NCBI GenBank assembly: GCA_025965195.1
Contig: JAOPXK010000129.1
Location: 56,908 to 120,907, forward strand
Direction of reading: 5' to 3'
From: Marmoricola sp.
Lineage (GTDB): Bacteria > Actinomycetota > Actinomycetes > Propionibacteriales > Nocardioidaceae
DNA: 64,000 bases
Shown here: one piece after another, positions 19,441-27,843 of the stretch
How positions within the stretch are numbered: position 1 is the stretch's first letter
How the letters are laid out: each line of letters opens with the position of its first letter
The notes under the pieces: generated by a model
Database searches by the model: none
What the model was told of the DNA's origin: nothing
Seen by the model: the letters and a program-made list of their open reading frames with translations, nothing else
Program-made: the position numbers and the translations under genes

Positions 19441-20739
19441 TCAGGCAGCCAGGATCTCGTCGGCGGTCTCTGCCGCGCTCGGACCAACTCTCGGCCCCCA
19501 CAGGTAGCCCAGGCCCTGCGAGTGGTTGAAGACGGCGACCGAGATGACCACACCGAGAAGGGTGAGCCCGCCTCCGCCGATGAGGGTCCAGCGGGCACCG
19601 AAGGTGCCGCCGACCCAGCCGACGATCGGCGCCCCGAGAGGCGTGCCGCCCTGGAAGATCATCATGTAGAGAGCCATCACGCGGCCACGCATGGCCGGGG
19701 CGACGCTGAGCTGCACCGAGGTGTTCGCCGCATTGACCATGGTCAGCATGGCCAGACCGAGGATCGGCGTCGAGATCGCGAACAGCAGGTAGGACGGCAT
19801 CAGCCCGGAGATGATCTCGATCACTCCGAAGGCGAGTGCTGCCAACACGACCAGCTTCTGGCGAGGACGTCCCTCACGACGCGCACCCAGCAGTGCCCCG
19901 GAGAGCGAGCCGACAGCCAGGGTGGTGCCGAGCAGTCCGTAGGCGCCGGCGCCCTTGTGGAAGACCTGGGTGGCCATCAGGGCAGAGGTCATCTGGAAGT
20001 TCATCCCGAACGTGCCCGCGACGAAGACCAGCGCCAGGATCAGCATGATGTCGGGTCGGCCGCGCACGTAGCGGACGCCGTCACCGAGCATGCCCTTGCT
20101 GCGCCCGGCGGGCCGGAACGGAGCAAGCTCCGATGCTCGCATCCGCTGCAACGCGAAGATCACCGCGATGTAGCTGACGGCGTTGAGCAGGATCACCACG
20201 CCTGCGGCGACGATTCCCGAGCCCATCAGGCCGATCAGCACGCCTGACAGAGCCGGGCCGACGACCCGGGCCATGTTGAACGAGGCCGAGTTGAGGCCGA
20301 CCGCGTTGGCGAGGTTGTCCTGTCCGACGATCTCGCTGACGAAGGCCTGCCGCGCCGGAGCATCGACAGCAGTGCCGGTTCCGAAGACGAAGGCCAGCGC
20401 GAAGACCATCCAGGACTCGACGACCCCGGTGACGGCAAGGATGCCGAGCATCAGGGCCGCAATGCCCATGAATGCCTGGGTGCCCTGGAGCAGCCGGCGC
20501 TTGGGGAACCTGTCCGCGATGACGCCCGAGTAGGCCGAGAAGAGCAGGATCGGCAAGAACTGCAGACCGGTGGTGATGCCGAGCGCGGTGGCGGCCTGGG
20601 TCGGGCTGCCGTGGTGGAGCTGAAGGACCAGCCAGTCCTGGGCGACCCGCTGCATCCAGGTGCCTGTGTTCGACACCACACCACCCATTGCGTACAGCCG
20701 GTAGTTGCGGTTCGAAAGAGCTCTAAATGTTGGACTCAA
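19441..20739 (-). CDS. MFS transporter (EntS/MFS_3-like exporter)
   Basis: 432 residues with about 12 membrane helices. N-terminal FRALSNRNYRLYAMGGVVSN and the TGTWMQRVAQDWLVL stretch are typical of the enterobactin-exporter-like MFS_3 group. The start is TTG 20739, giving a 4-bp TTGA overlap with the MarR gene upstream, so it is translationally coupled to its probable repressor. Likely drug or metabolite efflux; cargo unknown. Confidence 0.88.
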   Translation of the reverse strand: MSPTFRALSNRNYRLYAMGGVVSNTGTWMQRVAQDWLVLQLHHGSPTQAATALGITTGLQFLPILLFSAYSGVIADRFPKRRLLQGTQAFMGIAALMLGILAVTGVVESWMVFALAFVFGTGTAVDAPARQAFVSEIVGQDNLANAVGLNSASFNMARVVGPALSGVLIGLMGSGIVAAGVVILLNAVSYIAVIFALQRMRASELAPFRPAGRSKGMLGDGVRYVRGRPDIMLILALVFVAGTFGMNFQMTSALMATQVFHKGAGAYGLLGTTLAVGSLSGALLGARREGRPRQKLVVLAALAFGVIEIISGLMPSYLLFAISTPILGLAMLTMVNAANTSVQLSVAPAMRGRVMALYMMIFQGGTPLGAPIVGWVGGTFGARWTLIGGGGLTLLGVVISVAVFNHSQGLGYLWGPRVGPSAAETADEILAA

Positions 20740-21185
20740 GCCGTGCCCAGCCTGTCGAGCAGGGGGGCGGCGGCACGCAGGATCGCGCGCTCTTCGGCGG
20801 TCATGCCCTTGAACTGCCGGGCCAGCCAGGCGGTTCTGAGCTTGCGGTCGGCGAGAATCGTCTCGCGGCCCTTCTCGGAGATGTCGATCAGGACCTGGCG
20901 GCGATCGCCCTCATGGGCCCGACGTACGGCAAAGCCCTTGTCCACAAGGCAATTCACCGTCCGGGTCATCGAGGGAGGCTGCACGCACTCGTTGGCTGCC
21001 AGCTCCCCGATCGTGACCTCGCCGACGCGGAAGAGCACCCCAAGGGCGCTGATCGCGGCGACACCGAGCTCGTTGTCGGAGGTCCGTTCGGCACGAAGTC
21101 GTCGAGACAACCGCAGCACCGAAACGCGAAGCTCGCTCGCCAGACCAGCGTCCGTACGAGCCACTGTTTCAACTGAAGGAGTCAT
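20736..21185 (-). CDS. MarR-family transcriptional regulator
   Basis: 149 residues with the MarR winged helix (TIGELAANECVQPPSMTRTV and the wing GDRRQVLIDISEKG). It controls the overlapping MFS gene. An upstream ATG at 21197 is in frame, but it lies inside a 7-bp-arm inverted repeat that looks like the operator, so ATG 21185 is preferred; no Shine-Dalgarno is seen for either. Phenolic or drug-like inducers are usual for the family but cannot be specified here. Confidence 0.88.
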   Translation of the reverse strand: MTPSVETVARTDAGLASELRVSVLRLSRRLRAERTSDNELGVAAISALGVLFRVGEVTIGELAANECVQPPSMTRTVNCLVDKGFAVRRAHEGDRRQVLIDISEKGRETILADRKLRTAWLARQFKGMTAEERAILRAAAPLLDRLGTA

Positions 21186-21190
21186 AGTAC

Positions 21191-21216
21191 TTAGCATAAC
21201 TCATTACTCATGCTAA
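21191..21216. promoter_or_regulatory. MarR operator candidate
   Basis: Inverted repeat TTAGCAT / ATGCTAA with a 12-base spacer, directly upstream of the MarR start. The AT-rich character contrasts with the surrounding GC-rich DNA. Probable autoregulatory site for the marR-MFS operon. Confidence 0.6.
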
Positions 21217-21228
21217 CTATTCCGCTTT

Positions 21229-21305
21229 ACGCTGACCCGGCCCGTACGCGCACCTCTGCAACGCTGACCCGGCCCGTAGACACAGGTTTGGAGTGGTGAC
21301 CCGGC
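21229..21305. repeat. Left array of 32-bp period flanking the DUF559-type gene
   Basis: ACGCTGACCCGGC recurs at 21229, 21261 and (with changes in its first bases) 21293, an exact 32-bp period; the intervening bases vary. The same unit in the opposite orientation is found at 22388-22460 on the other side of the gene. Read on the minus strand each unit begins G(A/G)GCCGGGTCA, and the first one contains the stop codon of the gene. Confidence 0.75.
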
Positions 21306-22283
21306 TCACTCGGACCAGCCGAGCGACGGAAGCGCGGCGAGGGCCGCCCGATAGCCACTCTTGAGGAGTCGTGCCACATCTTGGTTCTGACCGAAGAGGT
21401 TCGCTTTCCGGACCACGCAGATGGTCCATCCCTCAATACGTCGAAGATGGTCGCGGCGCCGCTCATCGTGCTTCTCCTGTTCCGGAGACTGGTGGTACTC
21501 CGCGCCGTCGTACTCCGCGGCGAATCGGCTGGCCTCCACGCCAAGGTCGAGCCAGTATGTTCCGTCCGGACCGGGAGCCGGCACCTGCAGCTGCGGGACG
21601 GGCATGCTGCTCAGTTCGAGCCAGCGCAGCCGCAGCACCGACTCGCCCGGCGACTCGGCTCGGCCATCTGCAAGGGGTGCGAGCGCTCGCAGCTGGACCA
21701 CACCGCGATAGCCCTTGAACCGCTCGACGTTCTCGAGCAACTCCTCCCATCGGAATGCGCCAAGCCGAAGCAACGAATCCAACGCTGCGAAAGCCTGGTC
21801 TCGGTGAAGGAGCCGTCCGAGGTCGAGCGCCGTACGCAACGGAGTGCTCACCACGATCCCGTGAACGACGGTCAAGTCCATTGGGCCGAACGCTCGCTCA
21901 CCGCTGTTGGTCAGTTTGTTGCGTAGCCGATTCCCCTCTTTGGCGCTGACCATCGAAACGCGTGGAACCGCGAGATGATCGTTGGGAGCGAGGATCCGAG
22001 GCGCGCCATGGAGCCATCCCGCAGTCCGATCGGTGACGACAAAGCCCTCCGGCACGACGAGCCGGAGGGCTCGTGCGCGTAACAGCGGTGTGTCCGGAGT
22101 CTGGCTGGCGACGTAGACACCGCGAAGCGGGCGCACGACCAGGGCCTGACTCACAAGCTCGGACAACTCCCGCGCAGATATACCTGCGGACAGCGCTTGA
22201 GCTCGTGTGAATGGTTGATCAAGTGGCAGCGGGTACTGCGAACCGAGCAGACCGGTCGCCACGTCGACGTACGGAATCTTCAT
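21306..22283 (-). CDS. AbiEi-like N-terminal / DUF559 (Vsr-fold nuclease-like) protein
   Basis: 325 residues. The N-terminal part (about 1-80) has the helix-turn-helix/wing character of type IV antitoxin AbiEi-like domains (FTRAQALSAGISARELSELV, then LRGVYVA). The C-terminal part resembles the DUF559 / very-short-patch-repair nuclease fold: Glu in ESPGESVLRLRW, then YWLDLGVEASRFAAEYDGAE followed by YH, with acidic residues in the positions of the PD-(D/E)XK core. Such proteins occur in many copies in actinobacterial genomes; function is not established. No toxin gene is adjacent. The gene sits alone between MarR and a purine permease, bordered on both sides by inverted 32-bp-period arrays. 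Confidence 0.75.
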   Translation of the reverse strand: MKIPYVDVATGLLGSQYPLPLDQPFTRAQALSAGISARELSELVSQALVVRPLRGVYVASQTPDTPLLRARALRLVVPEGFVVTDRTAGWLHGAPRILAPNDHLAVPRVSMVSAKEGNRLRNKLTNSGERAFGPMDLTVVHGIVVSTPLRTALDLGRLLHRDQAFAALDSLLRLGAFRWEELLENVERFKGYRGVVQLRALAPLADGRAESPGESVLRLRWLELSSMPVPQLQVPAPGPDGTYWLDLGVEASRFAAEYDGAEYHQSPEQEKHDERRRDHLRRIEGWTICVVRKANLFGQNQDVARLLKSGYRAALAALPSLGWSE

Positions 22284-22387
22284 CCGTCGAGGGTGCCCTC
22301 ATCGCCCTCTTGGCCGTCGCCGATATCCACAGGCGGCCGCGGTCAGGCCCCGTCAGGCCCGGGTCGGCATCCCAAACCTGAGTGCGC

Positions 22388-22460
22388 GAGCCGGGTCAGC
22401 GTGAAGAAGGCGCGCACAAGAGCCGGGTCAGCGTGAAGAACGCGCGCACAAGGGCCGGGT
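22388..22460. repeat. Right array of 32-bp period flanking the DUF559-type gene
   Basis: Two full 32-bp units at 22388-22419 and 22420-22451 differ at one base. Each begins GAGCCGGGTCAGCGTGAAGA and ends GCGCGCACAA. A truncated third unit (GGGCCGGGT) follows at 22452-22460. It is the inverted counterpart of the array at 21229-21305, with units on both sides reading outward from the gene. The 104 bases between the gene start and this array hold the gene's presumed promoter and nothing else recognisable. Confidence 0.8.
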
Positions 22461-22464
22461 GGGG

Positions 22465-23898
22465 CTAGGTCAGGAGTCGGGTGAGGGGGTCGATGGCGAA
22501 GTAGATGATGAAGAGGATCGCGACCACCCAGAGGAGTGGGTGCACCTGGGCGGCCTTGCCCCGGATGAGCTTGATCAGCGCGTAGGCCACGAAGCCGGCG
22601 CCGATGCCGACCGAGATCGAGTAGGTGAACGGCATCAGCACGATCGTCAGGAACGCCGGGATGGCGATCTCGAGGTCGTCCCAGTCGATGCCCTTGACCT
22701 GCTGCATCATCAAGAAGCCGACCAGCACCAGGGCGGGTACGGCGGCCTCGCTCGGGATGGCCTCGACGAGCGGCGCGAACAGCATCGACAACAAGAAGAG
22801 CAGCCCGGTCACGACGCTTGCCAGACCGGTGCGGGCACCTTCACCGACGCCCGAGGCCGATTCGATGTACGACGTGTTGGACGAGACTCCCGCCGCACCA
22901 CCGGCGACGGCAGCGAGCGAGTCGACGATCAGGATCTGCTGGGTGTTCGGGGGTACGCCGTCCTCGTCGAGCAGGCCGGCCTCCGCGCCGATGGCGGTCA
23001 TCGTGCCCATCGTGTCGAAGAAGTCGGCAAGCATCAGCGAGAAGACCAGCAGCACCGTCGAGACGACACCGATGGACTGGAAGGAACCGAGCAGGTTGAA
23101 GTGCCCGATGGTGTCGAAGTGCGGCATCCCGACGATCTTGTCGGGGATCGACGGGACGCTCAGGCTCCAGCCGGTGGGGTTCTTGGCACTGCCGGCCCCG
23201 AACTTGCCAATCTTCTCCACGACCACCGCGAGCACGGTGGCGGCGAGGATCGAGATCAGGATCGCGCCCTTGACCTTGCGCACCCACAACGTGATCATCA
23301 GCGCGAGGCCGAGGACGAACACCAGCACCGGCCAACCCTGCAGGACGCCATCCGGGCCGAGCTGCACCGGGACCGTGGTCTGGTGGGAGTCGGGGTTGCG
23401 GCGCACGAAGCCGGCGTCCACGAGACCGATCAGCGCGATGAACAGGCCGATCCCGACCGAGATCGCCACCTTCAGCTGGGCGGGGACGGCGTGGAACACC
23501 GCGGTCCGGAAGCCGGTCAGCACCAGCACCAGGATGACGAGGCCCTCGATCACGATCAGCCCCATCGCGTCGGCCCAGGTCATCTGGGTCGCGATCGACA
23601 CGGCGACGAAGGCGTTCAGGCCAAGACCGGTCGCGAGGGCGAGCGGGTAGTTCGCGACCAGACCCATCAGGATCGTCATCACGCCAGCCACCAGTGCGGT
23701 GCCGGCGGCAATCACCGCAAGGTTCGATCCATCACCCGGCCCGCCTCCGAGGAAGTGCCCGTGCTTGTCGGCCACGAACCCGAGGATGAGGGGGTTCAGC
23801 ACGATGATGTAAGCCATCGTGAAGAACGTGACGATGCCACCGCGGATTTCCCGACCTACGGTCGAACCGCGCTCTGAGATCTTGAAGTACTTGTCCAC
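22465..23898 (-). CDS. NCS2-family purine permease (AzgA type)
   Basis: 477 residues with about 13-14 membrane helices. It opens MDKYFKISERGSTVGREIRG followed by GIVTFFTMAYIIVLNP, diagnostic of the AzgA/PbuG hypoxanthine-guanine/adenine proton symporters. Family motifs DFFDTMGTMTAIGAEAG and SNTSYIESASGVGEGARTGL, which carry the substrate and proton residues, are intact. Function: uptake of adenine, guanine or hypoxanthine for salvage. It is a single gene divergent from the DUF2530 gene; no purine riboswitch is visible in the 49-bp gap. Confidence 0.93.
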   Translation of the reverse strand: MDKYFKISERGSTVGREIRGGIVTFFTMAYIIVLNPLILGFVADKHGHFLGGGPGDGSNLAVIAAGTALVAGVMTILMGLVANYPLALATGLGLNAFVAVSIATQMTWADAMGLIVIEGLVILVLVLTGFRTAVFHAVPAQLKVAISVGIGLFIALIGLVDAGFVRRNPDSHQTTVPVQLGPDGVLQGWPVLVFVLGLALMITLWVRKVKGAILISILAATVLAVVVEKIGKFGAGSAKNPTGWSLSVPSIPDKIVGMPHFDTIGHFNLLGSFQSIGVVSTVLLVFSLMLADFFDTMGTMTAIGAEAGLLDEDGVPPNTQQILIVDSLAAVAGGAAGVSSNTSYIESASGVGEGARTGLASVVTGLLFLLSMLFAPLVEAIPSEAAVPALVLVGFLMMQQVKGIDWDDLEIAIPAFLTIVLMPFTYSISVGIGAGFVAYALIKLIRGKAAQVHPLLWVVAILFIIYFAIDPLTRLLT

Positions 23899-23947
23899 GG
23901 GCAGCAGCGTGCCAGTTAAACAACACGGCCACGTTACATTTGGTCAC

Positions 23948-24232
23948 ATGTCGCAGCCCGACGAGCAGCCGAAGGTTCACGCGATCGGCAACCGCACCTA
24001 CATCGTCGCGGACGTCGACCCACTCGACGTCGACGGCGTACGCACCCTGCAGATCGGTTCGGCGATCTGGGGCGTCGCGTTCCTGATGCTGCTGCCGTTC
24101 TCGGGCAGGCTCAAGGACGACGGCCACCTGTGGTGGATGTGGACCTGTCTGGCCGGCTTCGGGATCGGCGTGCTGGGCTGGGACCTGTGCGTACGACGGC
24201 GCAACGCGCGCCGCACCTCTCAGGAGTCCTAG
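23948..24232 (+). CDS. DUF2530 small membrane protein
   Basis: 94 residues: a cytosolic N-terminus with VADVDPLDVDGVRT, two predicted membrane helices (SAIWGVAFLMLLPF and MWTCLAGFGIGVLGW) and an Arg-rich tail. This is the actinobacterial DUF2530 pattern; function unknown. I use ATG 23948; the frame is open upstream, but that would overlap the divergent permease gene. The stop codon is shared base-for-base (CTAG) with the stop of the convergent DUF3027 gene. A neighbour relation with DUF3027 and an NCS2 permease is common in actinobacteria. Confidence 0.85.
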   Translation: MSQPDEQPKVHAIGNRTYIVADVDPLDVDGVRTLQIGSAIWGVAFLMLLPFSGRLKDDGHLWWMWTCLAGFGIGVLGWDLCVRRRNARRTSQES

Positions 24233-25011
24233 AAGCTTTCGAGGTCGTCGCGGCTGACCGTGTCGAAGACCGGGTCGAGCGGCGGCGGCGGCAGCTGCTT
24301 CTTGCGCAGCTGGGTCTCCGAGTGGGCACCACAACCGTGTTCGAACGAGACGACCCGTCCGTCGGCGTTGGCGAACTCGTTGGCGCACACGCCGTACAGC
24401 GTCGCGAGCGGACCGGCCAGCCTGACCAGGAAGCCACAGCTGCCGCAGTGCGCCGGCGCCGACTGGGCAATCGGTACGTCGGGGCCCTGGTCACCGTCGT
24501 GCCAGCGCTGCGCAGCCAGCTCGCGACCATCGACCGAGAGCACCCGGGAACGCCCGAGGCCGACCTCGTCGGAGACCAGCTTCAGGTTCTGCAGGTCCAG
24601 CGCGGTGTCATTCGGATCGCCGTCGAAGTACGCCGGCACCAACCGCGCGTCGTCCTCGTCGACCGGCAGCAGGTCGCCGGGTGAGAGGTCGCCGGGCTTG
24701 ATCCGCTCGCGCCACGGCACCCAGGCCGGAGCGATGATCGCCTCGTCGCCGGGGAGCAGCACGACCTCGTTGATCGTGACGGATCCCTGGTCGACCGCGC
24801 GGGCGATCGTGACGGCCCAGCGCCAGCCGGGATAACCGGCCTGCGTGCAGGCGAAGTGGTGCGTGACGAGCCCGTCGCCTTCGGCCTCCAGACCGAGGTG
24901 AGGGCCAACCACGTCGGCGCCAACCTGCGCGACGAGGGCCGCCCGGGCCTCGTCGACGGCCGCGGCAGCAACGGAATCAGCGTTCGCGGGGCGGTCGGTG
25001 GTCATCATCAC
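24229..25011 (-). CDS. DUF3027 protein with C-terminal zinc-ribbon-like cysteines
   Basis: 260 residues, actinobacterial DUF3027. The central part contains GWRWAVTIARA and PAWVPWRERIKPGDL, both conserved in this family. The C-terminal part has four cysteines in the arrangement CGSCGF, VCANEF and HGCGAHSE, a likely zinc site. Function unknown; conserved location near cold-shock and translation-related genes has led to guesses of an RNA-linked role, which the sequence does not prove. The start lies within ATG ATG ATG (25011, 25008 or 25005). It ends at the CTAG shared with DUF2530. Confidence 0.85.
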   Translation of the reverse strand: MMMTTDRPANADSVAAAAVDEARAALVAQVGADVVGPHLGLEAEGDGLVTHHFACTQAGYPGWRWAVTIARAVDQGSVTINEVVLLPGDEAIIAPAWVPWRERIKPGDLSPGDLLPVDEDDARLVPAYFDGDPNDTALDLQNLKLVSDEVGLGRSRVLSVDGRELAAQRWHDGDQGPDVPIAQSAPAHCGSCGFLVRLAGPLATLYGVCANEFANADGRVVSFEHGCGAHSETQLRKKQLPPPPLDPVFDTVSRDDLESF

Positions 25012-25078
25012 GCCGCCGATTGTCCCTCATCCGCGTGGTCCGTGTCTCCTCGGGCCCACGGGTTGGCAGGATGGGGGG

Positions 25079-26476
25079 ATGACCAGCGGACCGGCACCCG
25101 AGAACGGTGCAACGGAAACCGCTGCCGGCCGTGGCCGGAAAGCCGCCGAAGCCACCACTCGTGGAGCGGCGGCCACTGCGCGCGCGGTCCGTCGTACGGG
25201 CAGCGTGACCGGCAAGGCCGCCACCGGAGTGTTCCGCCAGGCCCGACGGGCCTCGCACGCCGAAGGAGCCGGCGACTCCGGGTTGTTCCGGTTGATCGAG
25301 CTGCACGCGTTCAACGCCGCCGGCGACGCCGCCGTCGCGATCTCCCTCGCGGGCACGCTCTTCTTCGCCAACCCCGGCGAGGCGCGGGGCAACGTCGCGC
25401 TCTTCCTCGGCATCACGATGCTTCCGTTCGCGGTGGTCGCACCGCTGCTCGGCCCGTTCCTCGACCGGTTCAGCCACGGCCGCCGCTGGGCGATCGGTGC
25501 GACGATGGGTCTCCGCGCGATCATGTGCTGGCTGATGGCCGACGCGGTCGCGGCGAACTCGGTCGCCATGTATCCCGCGGCTCTCGGCTGTCTGGTCGCC
25601 TCCAAGGCGTACGGCGTCGCCAGGGCGGCCACCGTCCCACGCCTCCAGCCCGCCAACCTGACCCTGGTCAAGGCCAACAGCCGGATCTCGCTCGCCGGCG
25701 TCGTCGGCGCCGCGATCTCGGGGCCGATCGCGGCCGGCGCCTCGTTGATCGGACCGCAGTGGGTGCTGCGCTACGGGGCCCTGGTCTTCATCGGAGCGAC
25801 GATCCTCGCGATCCTGCTGCCGGCGAAGGCAGACGCCTCGGGCGGCGAGCAACCGGTGACGTTGCGGGGCAAGAAGGAGCGGTTCCGGGTGCCGGCGGGT
25901 GTGGTCTTCGCGCTGCGCTGCAACGCCGGACTGCGGATGCTGTCGGGCTTCCTGACGATGTACATGGCATTCCTGCTGCGCCAGCACCCGCTTGCCGGCT
26001 TCGAGCACAAGACGACACTGTTGATGGCGCTGGTCATCGGCGCCGCCGGCCTCGGCAACACCGTCGGCATCGGGGTGGGCTCCGTCCTGCAGAGGATCAG
26101 CCCCGCAGTCACGGTCGTGCTCGCACTGCTCGCCGATGCCGCGATGGCGGTGGTCACCGCAGCGCTCTACGGGCTGCTGACCGCAGTCCTTCTCGGCCTG
26201 ACGGCCGGCATCTCCCAGGCGCTCGGCAAGCTCGCCCTCGACGCGACCATCCAGCGCGACGTACCCGAGCGCAACCGGACGTCGGCGTTCGCCCGGTCCG
26301 AAACGCTGCTCCAGCTCTCCTGGGTGATCGGCGGCTTCATCGGCATCGCCCTGCCCCTCATCCCGCGCCTCGGGCTCGGCGTACTCGCCGGACTGATCGT
26401 CGGCTGGACCGCCTTCGTGCTGATCAACCGGCCGACACGGGGACAGGTGGCCGAGAACTCAGGAATGACCCGCTGA
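25079..26476 (+). CDS. MFS transporter with long Ala/Arg-rich N-terminal tail
   Basis: 465 residues. The first ~60 are hydrophilic and low in complexity (AAEATTRGAAATARAVRRTG), then about 12 membrane helices follow. Among these, PLLGPFLDRFSHGRRW is the MFS loop 2-3 motif. I start at ATG 25079; upstream the frame overlaps the divergent DUF3027 gene. The 3' end overlaps the convergent alpha/beta hydrolase gene by 18 bp. Substrate unknown; the tail could be regulatory but has no recognisable domain. Confidence 0.85.
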   Translation: MTSGPAPENGATETAAGRGRKAAEATTRGAAATARAVRRTGSVTGKAATGVFRQARRASHAEGAGDSGLFRLIELHAFNAAGDAAVAISLAGTLFFANPGEARGNVALFLGITMLPFAVVAPLLGPFLDRFSHGRRWAIGATMGLRAIMCWLMADAVAANSVAMYPAALGCLVASKAYGVARAATVPRLQPANLTLVKANSRISLAGVVGAAISGPIAAGASLIGPQWVLRYGALVFIGATILAILLPAKADASGGEQPVTLRGKKERFRVPAGVVFALRCNAGLRMLSGFLTMYMAFLLRQHPLAGFEHKTTLLMALVIGAAGLGNTVGIGVGSVLQRISPAVTVVLALLADAAMAVVTAALYGLLTAVLLGLTAGISQALGKLALDATIQRDVPERNRTSAFARSETLLQLSWVIGGFIGIALPLIPRLGLGVLAGLIVGWTAFVLINRPTRGQVAENSGMTR

Positions 26477-27337
26477 GGTCAGGAAGTCGACGAGCAGCGG
26501 GCCGACCAGCTCGGGCGCCTCGAGCTGGGGATAGTGGCCGACGGGCTGACCGTCGTCGAGCACCGTCACCTGGGCGTTGGGGGCGAGCTCCCGGATGCGG
26601 GGCAGCACGTGGGCGCCGCTGACCGGGTCGGCCGGACCCCAGATGAACTGCTGCGGCCCGGCGTACGTCGCCAGCGCGGAGGCCCAGACAGCTGCATGCT
26701 CGCGTCGCTCGTCGATGTAGCGCAGCAGCCGCGGAGCCACTCGCGTGCCGCCGCGGGCATCGAGGGAGAGCCACATCTCGTGCACCATCTCATCGGAGAC
26801 CGGGCGTCCGAAGACCTCCCGGATCGACGGACCGAACCGCTTCTCGTTGAAGACCCTCGCGAAGAGCGGGCCCAGTCGGCCGTGCAGCAGCCGCTGCCCG
26901 CGCGTGGGCCGGTGCAGGTCCGGGAACAGCCCGCCGTTGAGCCAGCTCATCGAGGTGATCCGGCCCGGATCGCGGGCCAGCAGCTCCTGGGCGACCGAGA
27001 CGCCGTAGTCGTGCGCGACGAGGGCCGTGCTGGTGACACCCCCGGCGTCCCACGCCGCCTCGACGATGTCCGCCTGCTCACGCAGCGAGTACTGGTGACG
27101 AGCCGGCTTGTCGCTCTCACCGAAACCGAGGAAGTCGACCGTCGTCACCCGGAAACCAGCCTCGGTGAGGAACGGCAGCACCGTGGCCCAGTCGTGCGAG
27201 GAGCTCGGGAACCCGTGCAGCAACGTGACCGGCGAACCGGACTCCGGCCCGTCCACGCGGACGAAGATCCGATACTCGGTCCCCGCCAGATGCGTGCGAA
27301 CACCACCGGCGATCCACTTCTCGCGGGTATCGGCCAC
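26459..27337 (-). CDS. Alpha/beta hydrolase with Asp nucleophile (epoxide hydrolase / haloalkane dehalogenase-like)
   Basis: 292 residues, alpha/beta-hydrolase fold. Oxyanion motif HGFPSSSHDW at 41-50, nucleophile elbow VAHDYGVSVAQE with Asp110 where esterases have Ser, an acid in WGPADP, and a C-terminal His in GHYPQLEAPE. An Asp nucleophile is the mark of epoxide hydrolases and haloalkane dehalogenases. The dehalogenase halide residue (Trp directly after the Asp) is Tyr here, favouring epoxide hydrolase. It lies just downstream of the cold-shock gene on the same strand, with an 18-bp gap. Confidence 0.8.
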   Translation of the reverse strand: MADTREKWIAGGVRTHLAGTEYRIFVRVDGPESGSPVTLLHGFPSSSHDWATVLPFLTEAGFRVTTVDFLGFGESDKPARHQYSLREQADIVEAAWDAGGVTSTALVAHDYGVSVAQELLARDPGRITSMSWLNGGLFPDLHRPTRGQRLLHGRLGPLFARVFNEKRFGPSIREVFGRPVSDEMVHEMWLSLDARGGTRVAPRLLRYIDERREHAAVWASALATYAGPQQFIWGPADPVSGAHVLPRIRELAPNAQVTVLDDGQPVGHYPQLEAPELVGPLLVDFLTSAGHS

Positions 27338-27355
27338 GGCGGTCCTGAGCCCGGC

Positions 27356-27751
27356 CTAGAGCTCTAGCTCGTCAGCGAGCCCGCGAAGCAGCTTCGCCGT
27401 GGGCTTGGCAGTCTTCGGATCGGGGTGGCGACCGTGGCGGTAGCCCTCCTCGACGTTCTCGAGCAGCCGGATCAAGTCCTCGACGATGCCGACCATGTCC
27501 TCGGGCTTCTTGCGGAGCGCGTGACGCTGGGCGGTCGCGACCGACGGCTGGGCATCAAGCACCTTCACCTGGAGGGCCTGGTCGCCCTTGCGTCCGGCAG
27601 CGATGCCGAACTCGACGCGGGTGCCGGCCTTCAGCGGGCCCGTTCCCGGGGGCAGGGCTTCGGAGCGGACATAGACGTCCTCGCCGTCCTCACGAGAGAG
27701 GAAGCCGAAGCCCTTCTCGGCGTCGTACCACTTGACCTTTCCGGTGGGCAC
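27356..27751 (-). CDS. Cold-shock-domain protein with helical C-terminal extension
   Basis: 131 residues. Residues 1-65 form a cold-shock domain (GKVKWYDAEKGFGFLSRE with RNP-1-like aromatic residues, then VYVRSEAL in place of the usual VFVH). Residues 66-131 are a predicted helical extension found in an actinobacterial subgroup. Binds RNA or single-stranded DNA; probably a chaperone or transcription antiterminator. GTG 27751 has AAAGG 8 bases upstream. It stands 18 bp upstream of the hydrolase gene. The region 27752-27843 carries its leader and no clear promoter box. Confidence 0.9.
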   Translation of the reverse strand: MPTGKVKWYDAEKGFGFLSREDGEDVYVRSEALPPGTGPLKAGTRVEFGIAAGRKGDQALQVKVLDAQPSVATAQRHALRKKPEDMVGIVEDLIRLLENVEEGYRHGRHPDPKTAKPTAKLLRGLADELEL

Positions 27752-27843
27752 CAGCTCGGCCTTTCATGCTCGGTGGATGTTCGGTTGACTGATTCTGCAA
27801 AATCCGAATGCGAGTGCACAGCGTACGGGCACCAGCCCCTGGT

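Noticed and set aside
21229..22460. CRISPR array appearance of the 32-bp-period repeats
   Set aside because: Only about 13-20 bases are conserved, each side has two to three units, unit tails are similar rather than unique spacers, and no cas gene is present.
23899..23947. Purine riboswitch before the AzgA-type permease
   Set aside because: The gap is only 49 bp and shows none of the purine aptamer core.
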